The notes under the pieces: model-generated | Seen by the model: the letters and a program-made list of their open reading frames with translations, nothing else | Database searches by the model: none | Told to the model about the DNA's origin: nothing | Program-made: the position numbers and the translations under genes | Assembly (NCBI GenBank): GCA_938015595.1 | Contig: CALLPI010000002.1 | Span: 62,001-126,000 of the forward strand | DNA length: 64,000 nucleotides | Direction of reading: 5' to 3' | From: an uncultured Saprospiraceae bacterium | GTDB lineage: Bacteria > Bacteroidota > Bacteroidia > Chitinophagales > Saprospiraceae | Part shown: positions 46,754-55,768 of the stretch, in pieces | Numbering within the stretch: position 1 is the first letter of the stretch | Layout: each line of letters opens with the position of its first letter

Positions 46754-47359
46754 TCACTTGAGGCGCTCCAGGTGCATATCTTGCAGTGCTTTGTCCAAGT
46801 CAGCGAGTTCTATATTGCGCCCGGAGATGTCCACTACAAAGCGATTGTACAGGATGACGCTAATGCTGCCCACGCGCCGGGGCTTATCGTAGGTAGTCAA
46901 GGCAGGGTGCTTGTTGTCCCACAGCCAGGTTTTGGTGTACTCGGTCTCCATGTCTTCGTTAACTACGGTACCGCTCCATTTGGCCAGATCAGCAAGGAGT
47001 TCCTGATTGCTGCCTACATCGTGAATAACTACGGAGAAGCGGCGGTCCTGGTAGCTATACGAACCGGTAGCTGTAGCCACCACGCCAGCGCCCATGCGGT
47101 AGTTTTCGCCGCTGCTGGTTTGTAGGCCTGCATGGGATACAATGGGCGGAAACAAGGGAAGAAGCACTTGGTAATCGTAGGCCTGATTGCCAAGGCGGGG
47201 TGCATCGGCTGGGATTTCTGCCAAGGCGGGAGCAGAGGATTGAGTCGTTTGCGCTTCGGTAGCCGGCTCTGCCTCGGCAGATACTTTAGTAGGTGCGTTG
47301 GGCTTACATGATGCTCCAAACAAGACACTCAACAAGATGAAATAAAGATTGTATCGCAT
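46754..47359 (-). CDS. Lipoprotein of unknown function
   Basis: 201 residues. MRYNLYFILLSVLFGASC is a lipoprotein signal with cleavage before the cysteine of GASC. A low-complexity Ala/Glu/Thr linker (SAEAEPATEAQTTQSSAPAL) precedes a folded domain of about 140 residues (VATATGSYSYQDRRFSVVIH, SGTVVNEDMETEYTKTW, ISVILYNRFVVDISGRNI). No family recognised. It lies 32 bases after the thioredoxin-like lipoprotein gene in the same direction, so cotranscription is likely. Confidence 0.75.
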   Translation of the reverse strand: MRYNLYFILLSVLFGASCKPNAPTKVSAEAEPATEAQTTQSSAPALAEIPADAPRLGNQAYDYQVLLPLFPPIVSHAGLQTSSGENYRMGAGVVATATGSYSYQDRRFSVVIHDVGSNQELLADLAKWSGTVVNEDMETEYTKTWLWDNKHPALTTYDKPRRVGSISVILYNRFVVDISGRNIELADLDKALQDMHLERLK

Positions 47360-47391
47360 TACTGAAAGTATTTAATAATGAGTTGGGTGAT

Positions 47392-47949
47392 TCATTTACG
47401 GAGGATATCCGCCATATCGGCCTCCAGTGACACCTGCGGGCTTTCGATGATGCGGCCGATCTCTACATCATTGCGCAAGAAGATGAAGGTAGGCACATAC
47501 TCAATATTACGACCTTTTTCCTCCCCGCCGGGGCTGGTTTTACGGCGGTCAGGGTGGTCGTCCACAGCAATGACGGCGAGGCGGCGTTCATCGGCCTGCA
47601 GGTAGTCCAGTATCTTATAGAAACGAGGTACCTCGCGCTGGCTATCAGGGCACCAGGTGCCCATGAAGACCAGGATATCTACGCCGGCCAGCTTGGACTT
47701 GATGTCGGCCAGTTCCTGGGTGTGTACAGTGTAGCTGGCATACTCGGTATCGAACCACTGGGCAAAAGGGCCGGAGGTAAGACCTTTGCGGTCAATACGC
47801 CCTAATAGCATAGGTTCGCCATACACAGAAGTAGCCAATAGATTGGGCGCTAGAGCAGACTCCTGGGGCGCTGCACCACTTACTTTTAGGGTGCTGTGAC
47901 AGGCGCTCAGGTTGGTCAGCACGCACAAGGCCAGTGTAACAATACGCAT
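47392..47949 (-). CDS. Thioredoxin-like lipoprotein with CxxS active site
   Basis: 185 residues from ATG 47949 (MRIVTLALCVLTNLSACHS, lipobox LSAC); ATG 47955 is an equally possible start two residues earlier. The thioredoxin fold is clear: DILVFMGTWCPDSQREVPRF, VIAVDDHPDRRK, then the cis-proline site YVPTFIFLRNDVEIGR. The active site is CPDS rather than CxxC, so a classical dithiol-disulfide cycle is not possible; this form is common in Bacteroidota. It is expected at the periplasmic face of a membrane. Same transcript as the lipoprotein gene at 46754-47359. Confidence 0.85.
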   Translation of the reverse strand: MRIVTLALCVLTNLSACHSTLKVSGAAPQESALAPNLLATSVYGEPMLLGRIDRKGLTSGPFAQWFDTEYASYTVHTQELADIKSKLAGVDILVFMGTWCPDSQREVPRFYKILDYLQADERRLAVIAVDDHPDRRKTSPGGEEKGRNIEYVPTFIFLRNDVEIGRIIESPQVSLEADMADILRK

Positions 47950-47967
47950 AGGCATGGCTTTTGGGTG

Positions 47968-47975
47968 CAAAGGTA
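47968..47975 (-). promoter_or_regulatory. -7 box of the thioredoxin-like gene
   Basis: TACCTTTG on the minus strand, 12 or 18 bases before the two candidate start codons. No -33 box at the right distance. Confidence 0.45.
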
Positions 47976-48009
47976 TTGGCTTGCGCGCAAATTCGCATGC
48001 ATTTTATGC

Positions 48010-48039
48010 TTGGCTATATCGGGGCAATTCCTAACTTCG
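48010..48039 (+). promoter_or_regulatory. Promoter of the sodium/solute symporter gene
   Basis: TTG (48010-48012), 19 bases, then TAACTTCG (48032-48039; one base from TAnnTTTG). ATG 48085 follows after about 45 bases. Confidence 0.5.
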
Positions 48040-48084
48040 CCCAACGAAAAAAACCAACTTTTTCACTACCAAGCCGCACCGTGT

Positions 48085-49731
48085 ATGAATTTCTCTACCG
48101 TTGACCTCATTATTTTCATAGTGTACTGTTTGTTGATCGTAGCCGTGGGTTTGATGGTTTCGCGCGAGAAGAAAGGCCACGAAAAAGACTCCAAGGACTA
48201 CTTTCTGGCCAGTAAAGCACTACCCTGGTGGGCCATAGGGGCCTCGCTAATCGCCTCCAACATATCGGCAGAACAGTTCATTGGCATGTCGGGTTCAGGG
48301 TTTGCCATGGGGCTGGCCATAGCTTCTTACGAGTGGATGGCAGCAGCCACCCTGCTACTGGTAGGATTTGTGTTTTTGCCTATCTTCCTAAAAAAGGGCA
48401 TCTACACTATGCCGCAATTTCTGGCAAGCCGCTACGATGGGCGGGTACGCACAGCCATGGCTATTTTTTGGCTATTTCTGTACATTTTTGTCAATCTTAC
48501 CTCCGTACTTTACCTGGGTGCGCTAAGTATTCAAACCATCATGGGCATACCATTTATGTGGGCAGTACTGGGGTTGGCCGTATTTGCTATGCTATACTCC
48601 ATCTATGGCGGCCTCAAAGCAGTAGCCTGGACAGATGTGATTCAGGTGGTCTTTTTGCTCATGGGCGGCTTGGCTACTACCTACCTGGCATTGCGCCTGG
48701 TAGGTGGAGGCGATCCCTTGGAGGGTTTCGCCATGCTGCGCCGCGAGGCGCCCGGTCACTTCCACATGATCTTCCAGAAGGGGCAAATGATGATTCCCGA
48801 TGGTAAGGGCGGCCTCAGAGATGCCTACATGGACTTGCCGGGCATCAGCGTGCTCATCGGCGGCATGTGGATCGCTAACCTGAGCTACTGGGGCTGCAAC
48901 CAGTACATTACCCAGCGCGCACTAGCTGCCAAAAATCAAGACCAGGCGCAAATGGGTATCATCTTTGCCGGCTTCCTCAAGCTGCTCATGCCGCTGGTAG
49001 TGGTCATCCCAGGCATTGCAGCCTATGTACTAGTGCAAAAAGAAGCTGGCAGCGGGCAGTTTACCACTGCCATGACCGATGCCGCCACGCAACTTATCAA
49101 GTCAGATAAAGCCTACCCCTCGCTGTTACACCTGTTGCCAGTGGGGTTGAAGGGGCTGGCTTTTGCAGCGCTGGCCGCTGCTATTGTATCGTCGCTGGCT
49201 TCAATGGCCAACAGTACGGCTACCATTTTCACCATGGACATCTACAAAAACTTCATACGCCCCCACGCCCCGGAGAAGCAACTGGTGGCCGTAGGACGCC
49301 TCATGGCGCTGGCAGCATTTATCATAGCCATACTAGTAGCCCCTGCGCTGGGCGTGCTCGATCAGGCATTTCAGTTCATCCAGGAATACACGGGCTTTGT
49401 ATCGCCCGGCGTGGTGGCCATCTTTTTGGTAGGCATATTCTGGAAGCGCGCCACGGGCAACGCAGCGCTATGGGCCGCCATCCTGACCATACCGCTCTCC
49501 ACGGCTTTCAAATTCCTGATGCCAGGCTTGCCGTTCATTGACCGCATGGGCTTGGTGTTTGTCCTTCTGGTAGGGCTGATGATTGTTATCAGCCTGGCTG
49601 ACCCCAAGGGCAAGGACAACCCCAAGGGCATCGCACTGGACAAAGAACTGTTCAACAGCAGCACGCAGTTTAAGCTGGGTGCACTAGCTATTGTGCTGAT
49701 ACTTGGAGTATTGTACACAGTATTTTGGTAG
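48085..49731 (+). CDS. Sodium/solute symporter, SSS family (SGLT-like)
   Basis: 548 residues from ATG 48085 (MNFSTVDLIIFIVYCLLIVA); the frame from 47896 overlaps the divergent gene and its promoter. About 13-14 membrane helices. Family features are SKDYFLASKALPWWAIGASL, IASNISAEQFIGMSGSGFA, YGGLKAVAWTDVIQVVFL and the sodium-site region LAAAIVSSLASMANSTATIF. The SNISAEQFIGMSG and WGCNQYITQRALAAK wording matches the sugar-transporting SGLT branch. It probably takes up a sugar or sugar acid with Na+; the substrate cannot be read from neighbours. Confidence 0.93.
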   Translation: MNFSTVDLIIFIVYCLLIVAVGLMVSREKKGHEKDSKDYFLASKALPWWAIGASLIASNISAEQFIGMSGSGFAMGLAIASYEWMAAATLLLVGFVFLPIFLKKGIYTMPQFLASRYDGRVRTAMAIFWLFLYIFVNLTSVLYLGALSIQTIMGIPFMWAVLGLAVFAMLYSIYGGLKAVAWTDVIQVVFLLMGGLATTYLALRLVGGGDPLEGFAMLRREAPGHFHMIFQKGQMMIPDGKGGLRDAYMDLPGISVLIGGMWIANLSYWGCNQYITQRALAAKNQDQAQMGIIFAGFLKLLMPLVVVIPGIAAYVLVQKEAGSGQFTTAMTDAATQLIKSDKAYPSLLHLLPVGLKGLAFAALAAAIVSSLASMANSTATIFTMDIYKNFIRPHAPEKQLVAVGRLMALAAFIIAILVAPALGVLDQAFQFIQEYTGFVSPGVVAIFLVGIFWKRATGNAALWAAILTIPLSTAFKFLMPGLPFIDRMGLVFVLLVGLMIVISLADPKGKDNPKGIALDKELFNSSTQFKLGALAIVLILGVLYTVFW

Positions 49732-50046
49732 GCAAAGCCTGGTTTCGAGCATACACTCCAACTGGCGAGCAAAAACTGTCCAAACAGCCTGGATAGGCGC
49801 CCAATGCCCGCCGCCGGCACAGGACGCTCACCCCTAACACGCCTTACAATTTTACAATCTTGTATCGTGCATGGCCCAGTTTCCTGAAATACCTATGAGG
49901 TAGCGCTTGCAGGGGCTGATATCACAACTGAAAGCGACCAGCCTCGGCGTAAAAGAAAATTCCTCTAGCCGGTGCCCGGAGCATTCCCATCTCCAGGAGA
50001 TACTAGTACTAGCTACTTGCAACTCGAAGCTAACAACAACTTACAG
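49732..50046. other. Intergenic gap between convergent genes with low-complexity tract
   Basis: No gene seen. The last 50 bases (49996-50036: GCTACTTGCAACTCGAAGCT and onward) have the same AGCTnCGAGTT-type wording, in reverse, as tracts at 32954, 52911 and 53381. Confidence 0.5.
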
Positions 50047-52902
50047 CTACTTCATATAAAACGCCTCCTCCGCTGGCCGCAGCGCCCGCTTCATCCATAG
50101 CGGGCGGCGCAGACCTCCAGGGCCTGGTGCTGGGCGTGCCATGGCGAGCCACTTCTTGTACACTTCGAATGACTTGTTCGTATCTACGAAGATATCACCG
50201 TATTTATCTTCAGGATGGGCTTTCTCTAAGCGTACCTTCTGGTGCCAGCAGTGCATGCCGCTGATGGGGTCGGGGTGTACAGGGAATGTGATATTCTGAT
50301 GCACGCCGCCGTCGCTCCAATAGATGCGGGCGCTATCGGGGTCACTGCTCTTGAAGGGCTGTATGTGCTCCACAGTACGCATGCGCCAGCCACCTTTACC
50401 ATCATTTTCGATGGCTACGGTGTTGGTGGCCCAGCGGTTGCTGGGGGCGTCCTGCGGGCGGCGCCAGCGGCCCAGGTGGTGCGAGCAGGCCACTACGCCA
50501 GGCTTCATACCCTCGGTGACCCACACCTTGTCTACAAAATAGCCGATCTCAGTGTTCACGCGCAGTAAGTCGCCGGTTTGCACACCGAGCTTTTCTGCGT
50601 CGGAGGTGTGCATCCATATCGGGTTGCAGTTAGAGATTTCATACAGCCACTTGGCGTTGCCTGAGCGCGAGTGAATGAGGGTGGGCAGGCGGAAGGTAGG
50701 CACCAGCGGATACTCGTGTCTGGAGCGGTCCATCTGCTCCTCGTGGATGTGGCTCTTGATGTAGGTGGGAATGACGTACTCCGGCCATTTCCAGTCGGCC
50801 ATTGTCTGGGAGTAGAACTCGTTCTTGCGCGAGGGCGTGGGAAAGCCCACTACGGGTTTGCCGGCGTGCATAATGCCAATGGCCTTACCGGTTTTGTAGA
50901 TGATGCCTGTTTTTTCGTCAACGGTAGCACCTTGCATTTGCTCCGGCTTGAGTTCGTCCAAGTGCTTGCTCACTGAGGTTTTCTCTAACGTGTAAGCACC
51001 GTATCGCTTCATGTAGTCCAGTGGCGTGAGGCCTTCTTTAGCGGCAGTCTCGGGCAGCCCTGGGGTGTGCTCAAAGATGTACTGGTAGTACTCGTCAATG
51101 TTGATCTTCTCGCCAGGGCGATAGGGCGACATAAAGTGCTTGCGGATGCCAAGGCTGCCATCAGGATCCATACGCCAGGAGAGTTCGATCCAGAACTCAT
51201 CTTCCTCCCACACCTCGCCGGGGTTAGTCTCGTAGGTAAATTGCACCTCCTTGCCCATTCGGCGGGCTGCTTCGCGCAGCACGGGCTGGCGGAAGGCGAT
51301 CCACACACCGTCGTGCGTCTCGTAGCTGTTAAGGTCGTGGCGCTCTGAGGCCAAGCCCATAGGTAGCACGTAGTCAGCGTAATAAGCTGTTTCGTTCCAA
51401 GTGGGCGTAAGGGCAATGTGCAGGCCAAATTTTTCTTCGTCGCAGAGCGCTTCTATCCAGGAGAAGCCGTCGGGGTATGTCCACACTGGGTTGAATACGC
51501 GGGTGAAATACACGTCCATTTTGCCGCGGCCTTCTTTGAGCATGTGTGGCAACAGAAAGCTCATTTCAAAGAAGGCCAGCGGGTACTCGTTGGGGAAGTG
51601 CAGTTCGTTCCAGAATTTCTGTGCGGGTGGCGTATCGAAAAACTTGGGGTGAAACTTATTCCAAGTGTTGGGCGCCGTACCACCCAGAGTGCCCACGCTG
51701 CCAGTGATGACGTTGAGGAAGTGCAGCGCACGCGATACGGCCCAGCCACCTAGATTGCCGCTGGCAGCGCTGCGCCAGTTGTGGGTGGAAAAGCGCGTAC
51801 CAGCCTTGCCAATGGCACGGGCTACTTCGCGTATCATGTTGGCACTAACGCCACTCTCCTTTTCTGCAAATTCGGGCGTGTATTCGGCATACTCTTCGAT
51901 TACACTAGCAATGAACTGCTCAAAAGTGCACGGCTTGTCGGGGTGACGGGCGGCAAGGTACTCGTCCCAGTTCACCCAGTGTTCCATGTAGTCTCGGTTA
52001 TAGAGGCCTTCTTCCAGCAGGATTTTAGCCATGGCCAGCAGCACGGCAGCCTCCGTACCAGGGTAGCTGGGCATCCAATAGTCGGCCATACTGGCGGTGT
52101 TACTTAGGCGCGGGTCGAGCACGGCTATCTTGGCGCCTTTCATCTTGCCTTCAATAATGCGCTGAGCGTGCGGATTGAAGTAGTGCCCGCTCTCCAGGTG
52201 CGCGCTAATAAGGAGGATGAAGTCAGCATTGGCGTGGTCGGGCGAGGGGCGGTCGTGGCCGTACCAAATAGCGTAACCAAAGCGAGCGCCAGAAGAGCAG
52301 ATGTTGGTATGGCTGTTGTGGCCGTCCACGTTCCAGGCCTGGAGCACGCGATCCATGTAGCCTTCGTGGCCAGGGCGCCCTACGTGGTAGGCAATTTCGT
52401 TGTTGCGCCCTTCGCGAATGGCTTTATTGAGACGCCCGGCAATATCGTCGAGCACTTCATCCCAGGATACGCGCTCCCATTTGCCTTCGCCGCGCTTGCC
52501 TACGCGCTTGAGCGGATATAGAATGCGGTCAGGATCGTTAATTTGGTTGATAGTGGCCGGCCCCTTGGCGCAGTTGCGACCCCGGCTAGCAGGGTGGTAG
52601 GGATTGCCCTCGAACTTGCGCACCTGCATGCTCTCCTTGTCGATGTAAGCCGTTAGCCCGCAGGCCGACTCACAGTTGAAGCAGGTGGTGGGCACGATCA
52701 TGTAGTCGCGCTTCTGGATTTTAGGCCAAGCTTTGGCTTCGTATTCCGTCCAGTGATCCCATTTTTCCATAGGCGGAAACTTGTGAAGGGTACTGCCAGG
52801 GGTAATGCGCTCCACGGGGGTCTCTCCGTTTTTGTGGAGGTCGGGAATGATGCGCAGTTTTTCTGCAATGCGTTCTATAATGGTGTGTTTTTTCATTTTC
52901 AT
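50047..52902 (-). CDS. Molybdopterin oxidoreductase catalytic subunit (CISM family, PsrA/SoeA-like)
   Basis: 951 residues. The N-terminal 4Fe-4S site is C-x2-C-x3-C in TTCFNCESACG, with a fourth cysteine in RGRNCAKG. The probable molybdenum ligand is the cysteine in HTNICSSGARFGY. Domain landmarks include WDEVLDDIAGRLN, AKIAVLDPRLSNTASMADYW and the C-terminal cofactor-binding barrel (LGVQTGDLLRVNTEIGYFVD). There is no twin-arginine signal, so the enzyme probably faces the cytoplasm, unlike PsrA and PhsA but as reported for SoeA sulfite dehydrogenases. It pairs with the FeS-NrfD fusion upstream in the same direction. The substrate (sulfite, polysulfide, thiosulfate or other) is not proven. Confidence 0.82.
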   Translation of the reverse strand: MKMKKHTIIERIAEKLRIIPDLHKNGETPVERITPGSTLHKFPPMEKWDHWTEYEAKAWPKIQKRDYMIVPTTCFNCESACGLTAYIDKESMQVRKFEGNPYHPASRGRNCAKGPATINQINDPDRILYPLKRVGKRGEGKWERVSWDEVLDDIAGRLNKAIREGRNNEIAYHVGRPGHEGYMDRVLQAWNVDGHNSHTNICSSGARFGYAIWYGHDRPSPDHANADFILLISAHLESGHYFNPHAQRIIEGKMKGAKIAVLDPRLSNTASMADYWMPSYPGTEAAVLLAMAKILLEEGLYNRDYMEHWVNWDEYLAARHPDKPCTFEQFIASVIEEYAEYTPEFAEKESGVSANMIREVARAIGKAGTRFSTHNWRSAASGNLGGWAVSRALHFLNVITGSVGTLGGTAPNTWNKFHPKFFDTPPAQKFWNELHFPNEYPLAFFEMSFLLPHMLKEGRGKMDVYFTRVFNPVWTYPDGFSWIEALCDEEKFGLHIALTPTWNETAYYADYVLPMGLASERHDLNSYETHDGVWIAFRQPVLREAARRMGKEVQFTYETNPGEVWEEDEFWIELSWRMDPDGSLGIRKHFMSPYRPGEKINIDEYYQYIFEHTPGLPETAAKEGLTPLDYMKRYGAYTLEKTSVSKHLDELKPEQMQGATVDEKTGIIYKTGKAIGIMHAGKPVVGFPTPSRKNEFYSQTMADWKWPEYVIPTYIKSHIHEEQMDRSRHEYPLVPTFRLPTLIHSRSGNAKWLYEISNCNPIWMHTSDAEKLGVQTGDLLRVNTEIGYFVDKVWVTEGMKPGVVACSHHLGRWRRPQDAPSNRWATNTVAIENDGKGGWRMRTVEHIQPFKSSDPDSARIYWSDGGVHQNITFPVHPDPISGMHCWHQKVRLEKAHPEDKYGDIFVDTNKSFEVYKKWLAMARPAPGPGGLRRPLWMKRALRPAEEAFYMK

Positions 52903-52910
52903 AATTTTTT

Positions 52911-52960
52911 AGCTGCGAGTTGTGTGTTGTGAGCTGCAGGCTATGAGCTGCGAGTTGTAA
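52911..52960. repeat. Low-complexity AGCTGCGAGTT tract
   Basis: AGCTGCGAGTTGTGTGTTGT, then GAGCTGCAGGCTATGAGCTG and CGAGTTGTAA: a reiterated 7-10 base wording between the Mo-enzyme gene and the four-helix-bundle pseudogene. A related tract lies on the other side of the pseudogene (53381-53418). Confidence 0.6.
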
Positions 52961-52996
52961 GCGTGGAGGCAGCTCAAAGCTCGTCGTTTGTAGCTT

Positions 52997-53337
52997 CTAA
53001 CTCAATTCATCCAGGTGGCTCGAAATCATCTTCTGTTCTTGACCCAGTTCACTCAGTAATGCTTCTATTAATTCCAGCAGAAGAATATTTCAGCAGTTGA
53101 GTAATCAGTACTTGAGTTTCTAACTCGAAAACAGAACCGTAAGCGATCTCCATAAAGCGAAATTGGTCTTTACACTTTTCCTGCTGCTTGCCTCGGCAAT
53201 ATACTAATCGCCGGTTTCCGACTCTGAAGCGCCAGTCCGATCTTCTCAGAATCAAGAAAGTCATTCGTCAACCTGTAAGTTAGCCCAACAATCAGCAGCG
53301 CCTTTTGCCAAATCTGAAGCTTTTCGAAATTCTTCAT
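52997..53337 (-). pseudogene. Broken four-helix-bundle (S23/Avd-like) protein gene
   Basis: The start ATG at 53337 reads MKNFEKLQIWQKALLIVGLT and YRLTNDFLDSEKIGLALQSR, matching the N-terminus of Bacteroidota four-helix-bundle proteins. The match then moves to a second frame (IAEASSRKSVK), a third (KDQFRFMEIAYGSVFELETQ) and another (LIEALLSELGQEQKMISSHL, DELS, TAG at 52997-52999). So at least three frameshifts plus a small deletion have destroyed it. Intact relatives sit as inserts in 23S rRNA genes or as lone ORFs, and Avd of diversity-generating retroelements shares the fold. It separates the two subunit genes of the Mo enzyme. Confidence 0.8.
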
Positions 53338-53380
53338 CCCTTGAATTATTAACCACGAATTTTTATTCATCTACTCTCAA

Positions 53381-53418
53381 CCAAACTCACAACTCGTAGC
53401 CCGCAGTTCATAGCTCAC
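53381..53418. repeat. Low-complexity tract, other flank of the pseudogene
   Basis: CCAAACTCACAACTCGTAGC followed by CCGCAGTTCATAGCTCACGG; read on the minus strand it is GAGCTATGAACTGCGGGCTA then CGAGTTGTGAG, the same wording as 52911-52960 but inverted. Confidence 0.55.
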
Positions 53419-53421
53419 GGC

Positions 53422-55047
53422 CTAAACCAACTGCACCCTTTGCGGCGCCTCTACCCAGATCTTCTCCGTCAGGTACATCCCAACGAGTACGAAAGCGGCA
53501 GCCACTGCACTTACAGACGGGCCAGTACTCAGCAAGAGCAGTACTACCGGAAGGATATTGCCCAGTAGCACAGCGCCCCACCAGAACAGGTTGCGATAGC
53601 GGCCTTTGAGAATCATCTTCACCGTCAGTCTAGCTTCTTCGGTGGGGTGCGTGGTGGCAAATTCCAGTACCATCAAGCCTAAATTGACGCCGATGCCTAT
53701 AAGCAGAATGAGGCGCAGATAACTGTACCATTCGGTACTGTCCGGGCTAATGAGTTGCACCAGCAGGAAGGCAGCAGCACCTGCCATAAAACTGTGCACC
53801 AGCATGTGCAGAGCCAGGGAGGGGCTCTGCCAGAAGTCGCGACCTTTGGCCTGGGCAAACAGGAAAGCGGTATAGACGGCTGTCATTAGCGCAGCTACGA
53901 GAGTAAATCCTTGAAGTACAAAAAGCAATACCTTTCCTACTTGGAAAAACTGCAGGGCGCCCAGCAGCGTCATCAAGCCGCCAAATATAGTAATGGTATA
54001 GCCGCCACGTACCAACCAGCTCTTCCACTGCGGGCGCAGGAGTACGTTGAGGAACCGGTCTGGGCGGTCTAAGTCTTTGACCAATAGCGCACCAGTAGCC
54101 CCCAGAAACGCCAGCCCCAGGCCTATGGCCCACCAGGAGGTGGTATCGCTCACTGGAGCAAAATTGAACAAAGCCGCCAGCAGCGCCACTAGCATAGCTC
54201 CAGCTGCAATAGCTTTAGTGACTACGTAAGCCGATACTTCCCAGCCCCAGAGGATGCCTTTGACCGGTGCGTCATACACCCGGCGGGGTTGGTCCATGAG
54301 CAATTCAATAGACCTGGCAGGCACGCCTTTAGCCAGGTCGCCAGCGGCTACACCGTTGCCGTTCTTCTCCAGCAGAGCAGTCACTATGCTACCTTCGGAG
54401 AAAGCCAGTTTTTCAGTATATTTGGCAAAGTGCCCTACTCCACGCGACTGCTCGTTCCAGAAGTAATTGCGCTGCCGCTCTGTAGCCGTCGGATTGAGAG
54501 AGGCCTCGTCGCCATTTATGTAAAACAGATTGGGAACGGTGCCTTTGGCGGCTTTGCGTACGCTCACTTGCTCGCGGCCCAGGAGGATGGCGATCTCGGA
54601 GTCGGGGTCGTCCATGTCGCCGGAAATGATGGCGTGCTCGGGGCATACATTCACACAGGCCGGCTCCAACCCCACATCTATGCGATGAGCGCAGTAGTTG
54701 CACTTGGCAGCGGTGTGGTTTTCTGGGTCAATGTACAGGGCGTCATAAGGGCAGGCTTGCATGCACGACTTGCAGCCGATGCAGCGGTTTTTGTCAAAGT
54801 CTACGATGCCGTCGTCTCGGAAGTAGAGGGCTTCCACCGGGCAGATTTCCACGCAGGGCGCCTCGGTACAGTGGTTGCAGCGCATTACCGAAAACAAGCG
54901 CCGGGTATGCGGAAACTCGCCTTTCTCTACCTGCTTGACCCAGGTGCGAAACACACCCACCGGCACATCGTGCTCTGATTTGCAGGCAGTAGTGCAGGCG
55001 TGGCAGCCTATGCACTTGCGGTTGTCAATGATAAAGCCATAACGCAT
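53422..55047 (-). CDS. Fused four-cluster ferredoxin/NrfD-type membrane subunit of the Mo oxidoreductase
   Basis: 541 residues from ATG 55047 (MRYGFIIDNRKC). The N-terminal 190 residues carry four 4Fe-4S cysteine sets: CIGCHACTTAC, CNHCTEAPCVEIC, CIGCKSCMQAC and CNYCAHRIDV...CVNVC. A linker leads to about eight membrane helices of the NrfD/PsrC family (KDLDRPDRFLNVLLRPQWKS, WLVRGGYTITIFGGLMTLLG). The fusion joins what are two separate subunits in PsrBC or SoeBC. It would shuttle electrons between the molybdenum subunit and membrane quinones. It is transcribed first, with the pseudogene and repeats in the 0.5 kb before the catalytic subunit gene. Confidence 0.88.
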   Translation of the reverse strand: MRYGFIIDNRKCIGCHACTTACKSEHDVPVGVFRTWVKQVEKGEFPHTRRLFSVMRCNHCTEAPCVEICPVEALYFRDDGIVDFDKNRCIGCKSCMQACPYDALYIDPENHTAAKCNYCAHRIDVGLEPACVNVCPEHAIISGDMDDPDSEIAILLGREQVSVRKAAKGTVPNLFYINGDEASLNPTATERQRNYFWNEQSRGVGHFAKYTEKLAFSEGSIVTALLEKNGNGVAAGDLAKGVPARSIELLMDQPRRVYDAPVKGILWGWEVSAYVVTKAIAAGAMLVALLAALFNFAPVSDTTSWWAIGLGLAFLGATGALLVKDLDRPDRFLNVLLRPQWKSWLVRGGYTITIFGGLMTLLGALQFFQVGKVLLFVLQGFTLVAALMTAVYTAFLFAQAKGRDFWQSPSLALHMLVHSFMAGAAAFLLVQLISPDSTEWYSYLRLILLIGIGVNLGLMVLEFATTHPTEEARLTVKMILKGRYRNLFWWGAVLLGNILPVVLLLLSTGPSVSAVAAAFVLVGMYLTEKIWVEAPQRVQLV

Positions 55048-55282
55048 TGGATGTTCAGGTTTTTGCAATTCGAGCGCTAAAATATGAAGGTTTTTTCATG
55101 TTTTAGTGGAAGTTGCAATTTTTTTTGTAAAAAAACCTCCACGCTCAAGTTCCTTTTCTGCGTAAATAGTCAGATAAAATTAAATTGCCCTCCAGCAGAG
55201 AGCGCTCTATTTGGCCCTACCTGAATGCAAGCTCAAAATGCCTTGTACTAAACCCTGCCCCTACAAGAGAGGTTATATTGGT

Positions 55283-55768
55283 ATGATGACTACGACCAGC
55301 AAAACCATTGAGGATACCATCAAGGAGGTAAAAAATATTTTTGCCGCCTATCTGGAGAACGGAGGCTTTCGCAAAACGCCGGAACGCTTCGCCATCCTAG
55401 AAGAGATATACCGCCGCAGCGATCACTTCGACGCCGAGGCGCTCTACATCCACATGAAGAACCAGAACTACCGCGTGAGCCGAGCCACTGTGTACAATAC
55501 GCTGGAACTACTGGTGAGTTGTGACTTAGTGAAGAAACACCAATTCGGTAAGAATATTGCTCAATTTGAAAAGTCATATGGCTTCAAACAGCACGACCAC
55601 CTTATATGCGTAGACTGCGGACGCGTACTGGAGTTTTGCGACCCCCGCATCCAACAAATTAAGGACATGATGGGCGAGTTGCTCAAGTTCAGGGTCACAC
55701 ACCATTCGCTCAATTTGTACGGCCAGTGCAACGGTGCCTGCGACCGCCACCTGCCGCCTCAATCCTGA
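55283..55768 (+). CDS. Fur family transcriptional regulator
   Basis: 161 residues from ATG 55283 ([20 protein letters not shown]); the longer frame from 55211 has a cysteine-rich, atypical leader. The winged helix is [29 protein letters not shown] and [20 protein letters not shown]. Metal-binding signatures are [17 protein letters not shown] and the late [14 protein letters not shown] (C-x3-C instead of the usual C-x2-C). It could be an iron (Fur) or peroxide (PerR) sensor. Its stop overlaps the convergent Kef-type gene by 10 bases. Confidence 0.9.
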   Translation: MMTTTSKTIEDTIKEVKNIFAAYLENGGFRKTPERFAILEEIYRRSDHFDAEALYIHMKNQNYRVSRATVYNTLELLVSCDLVKKHQFGKNIAQFEKSYGFKQHDHLICVDCGRVLEFCDPRIQQIKDMMGELLKFRVTHHSLNLYGQCNGACDRHLPPQS

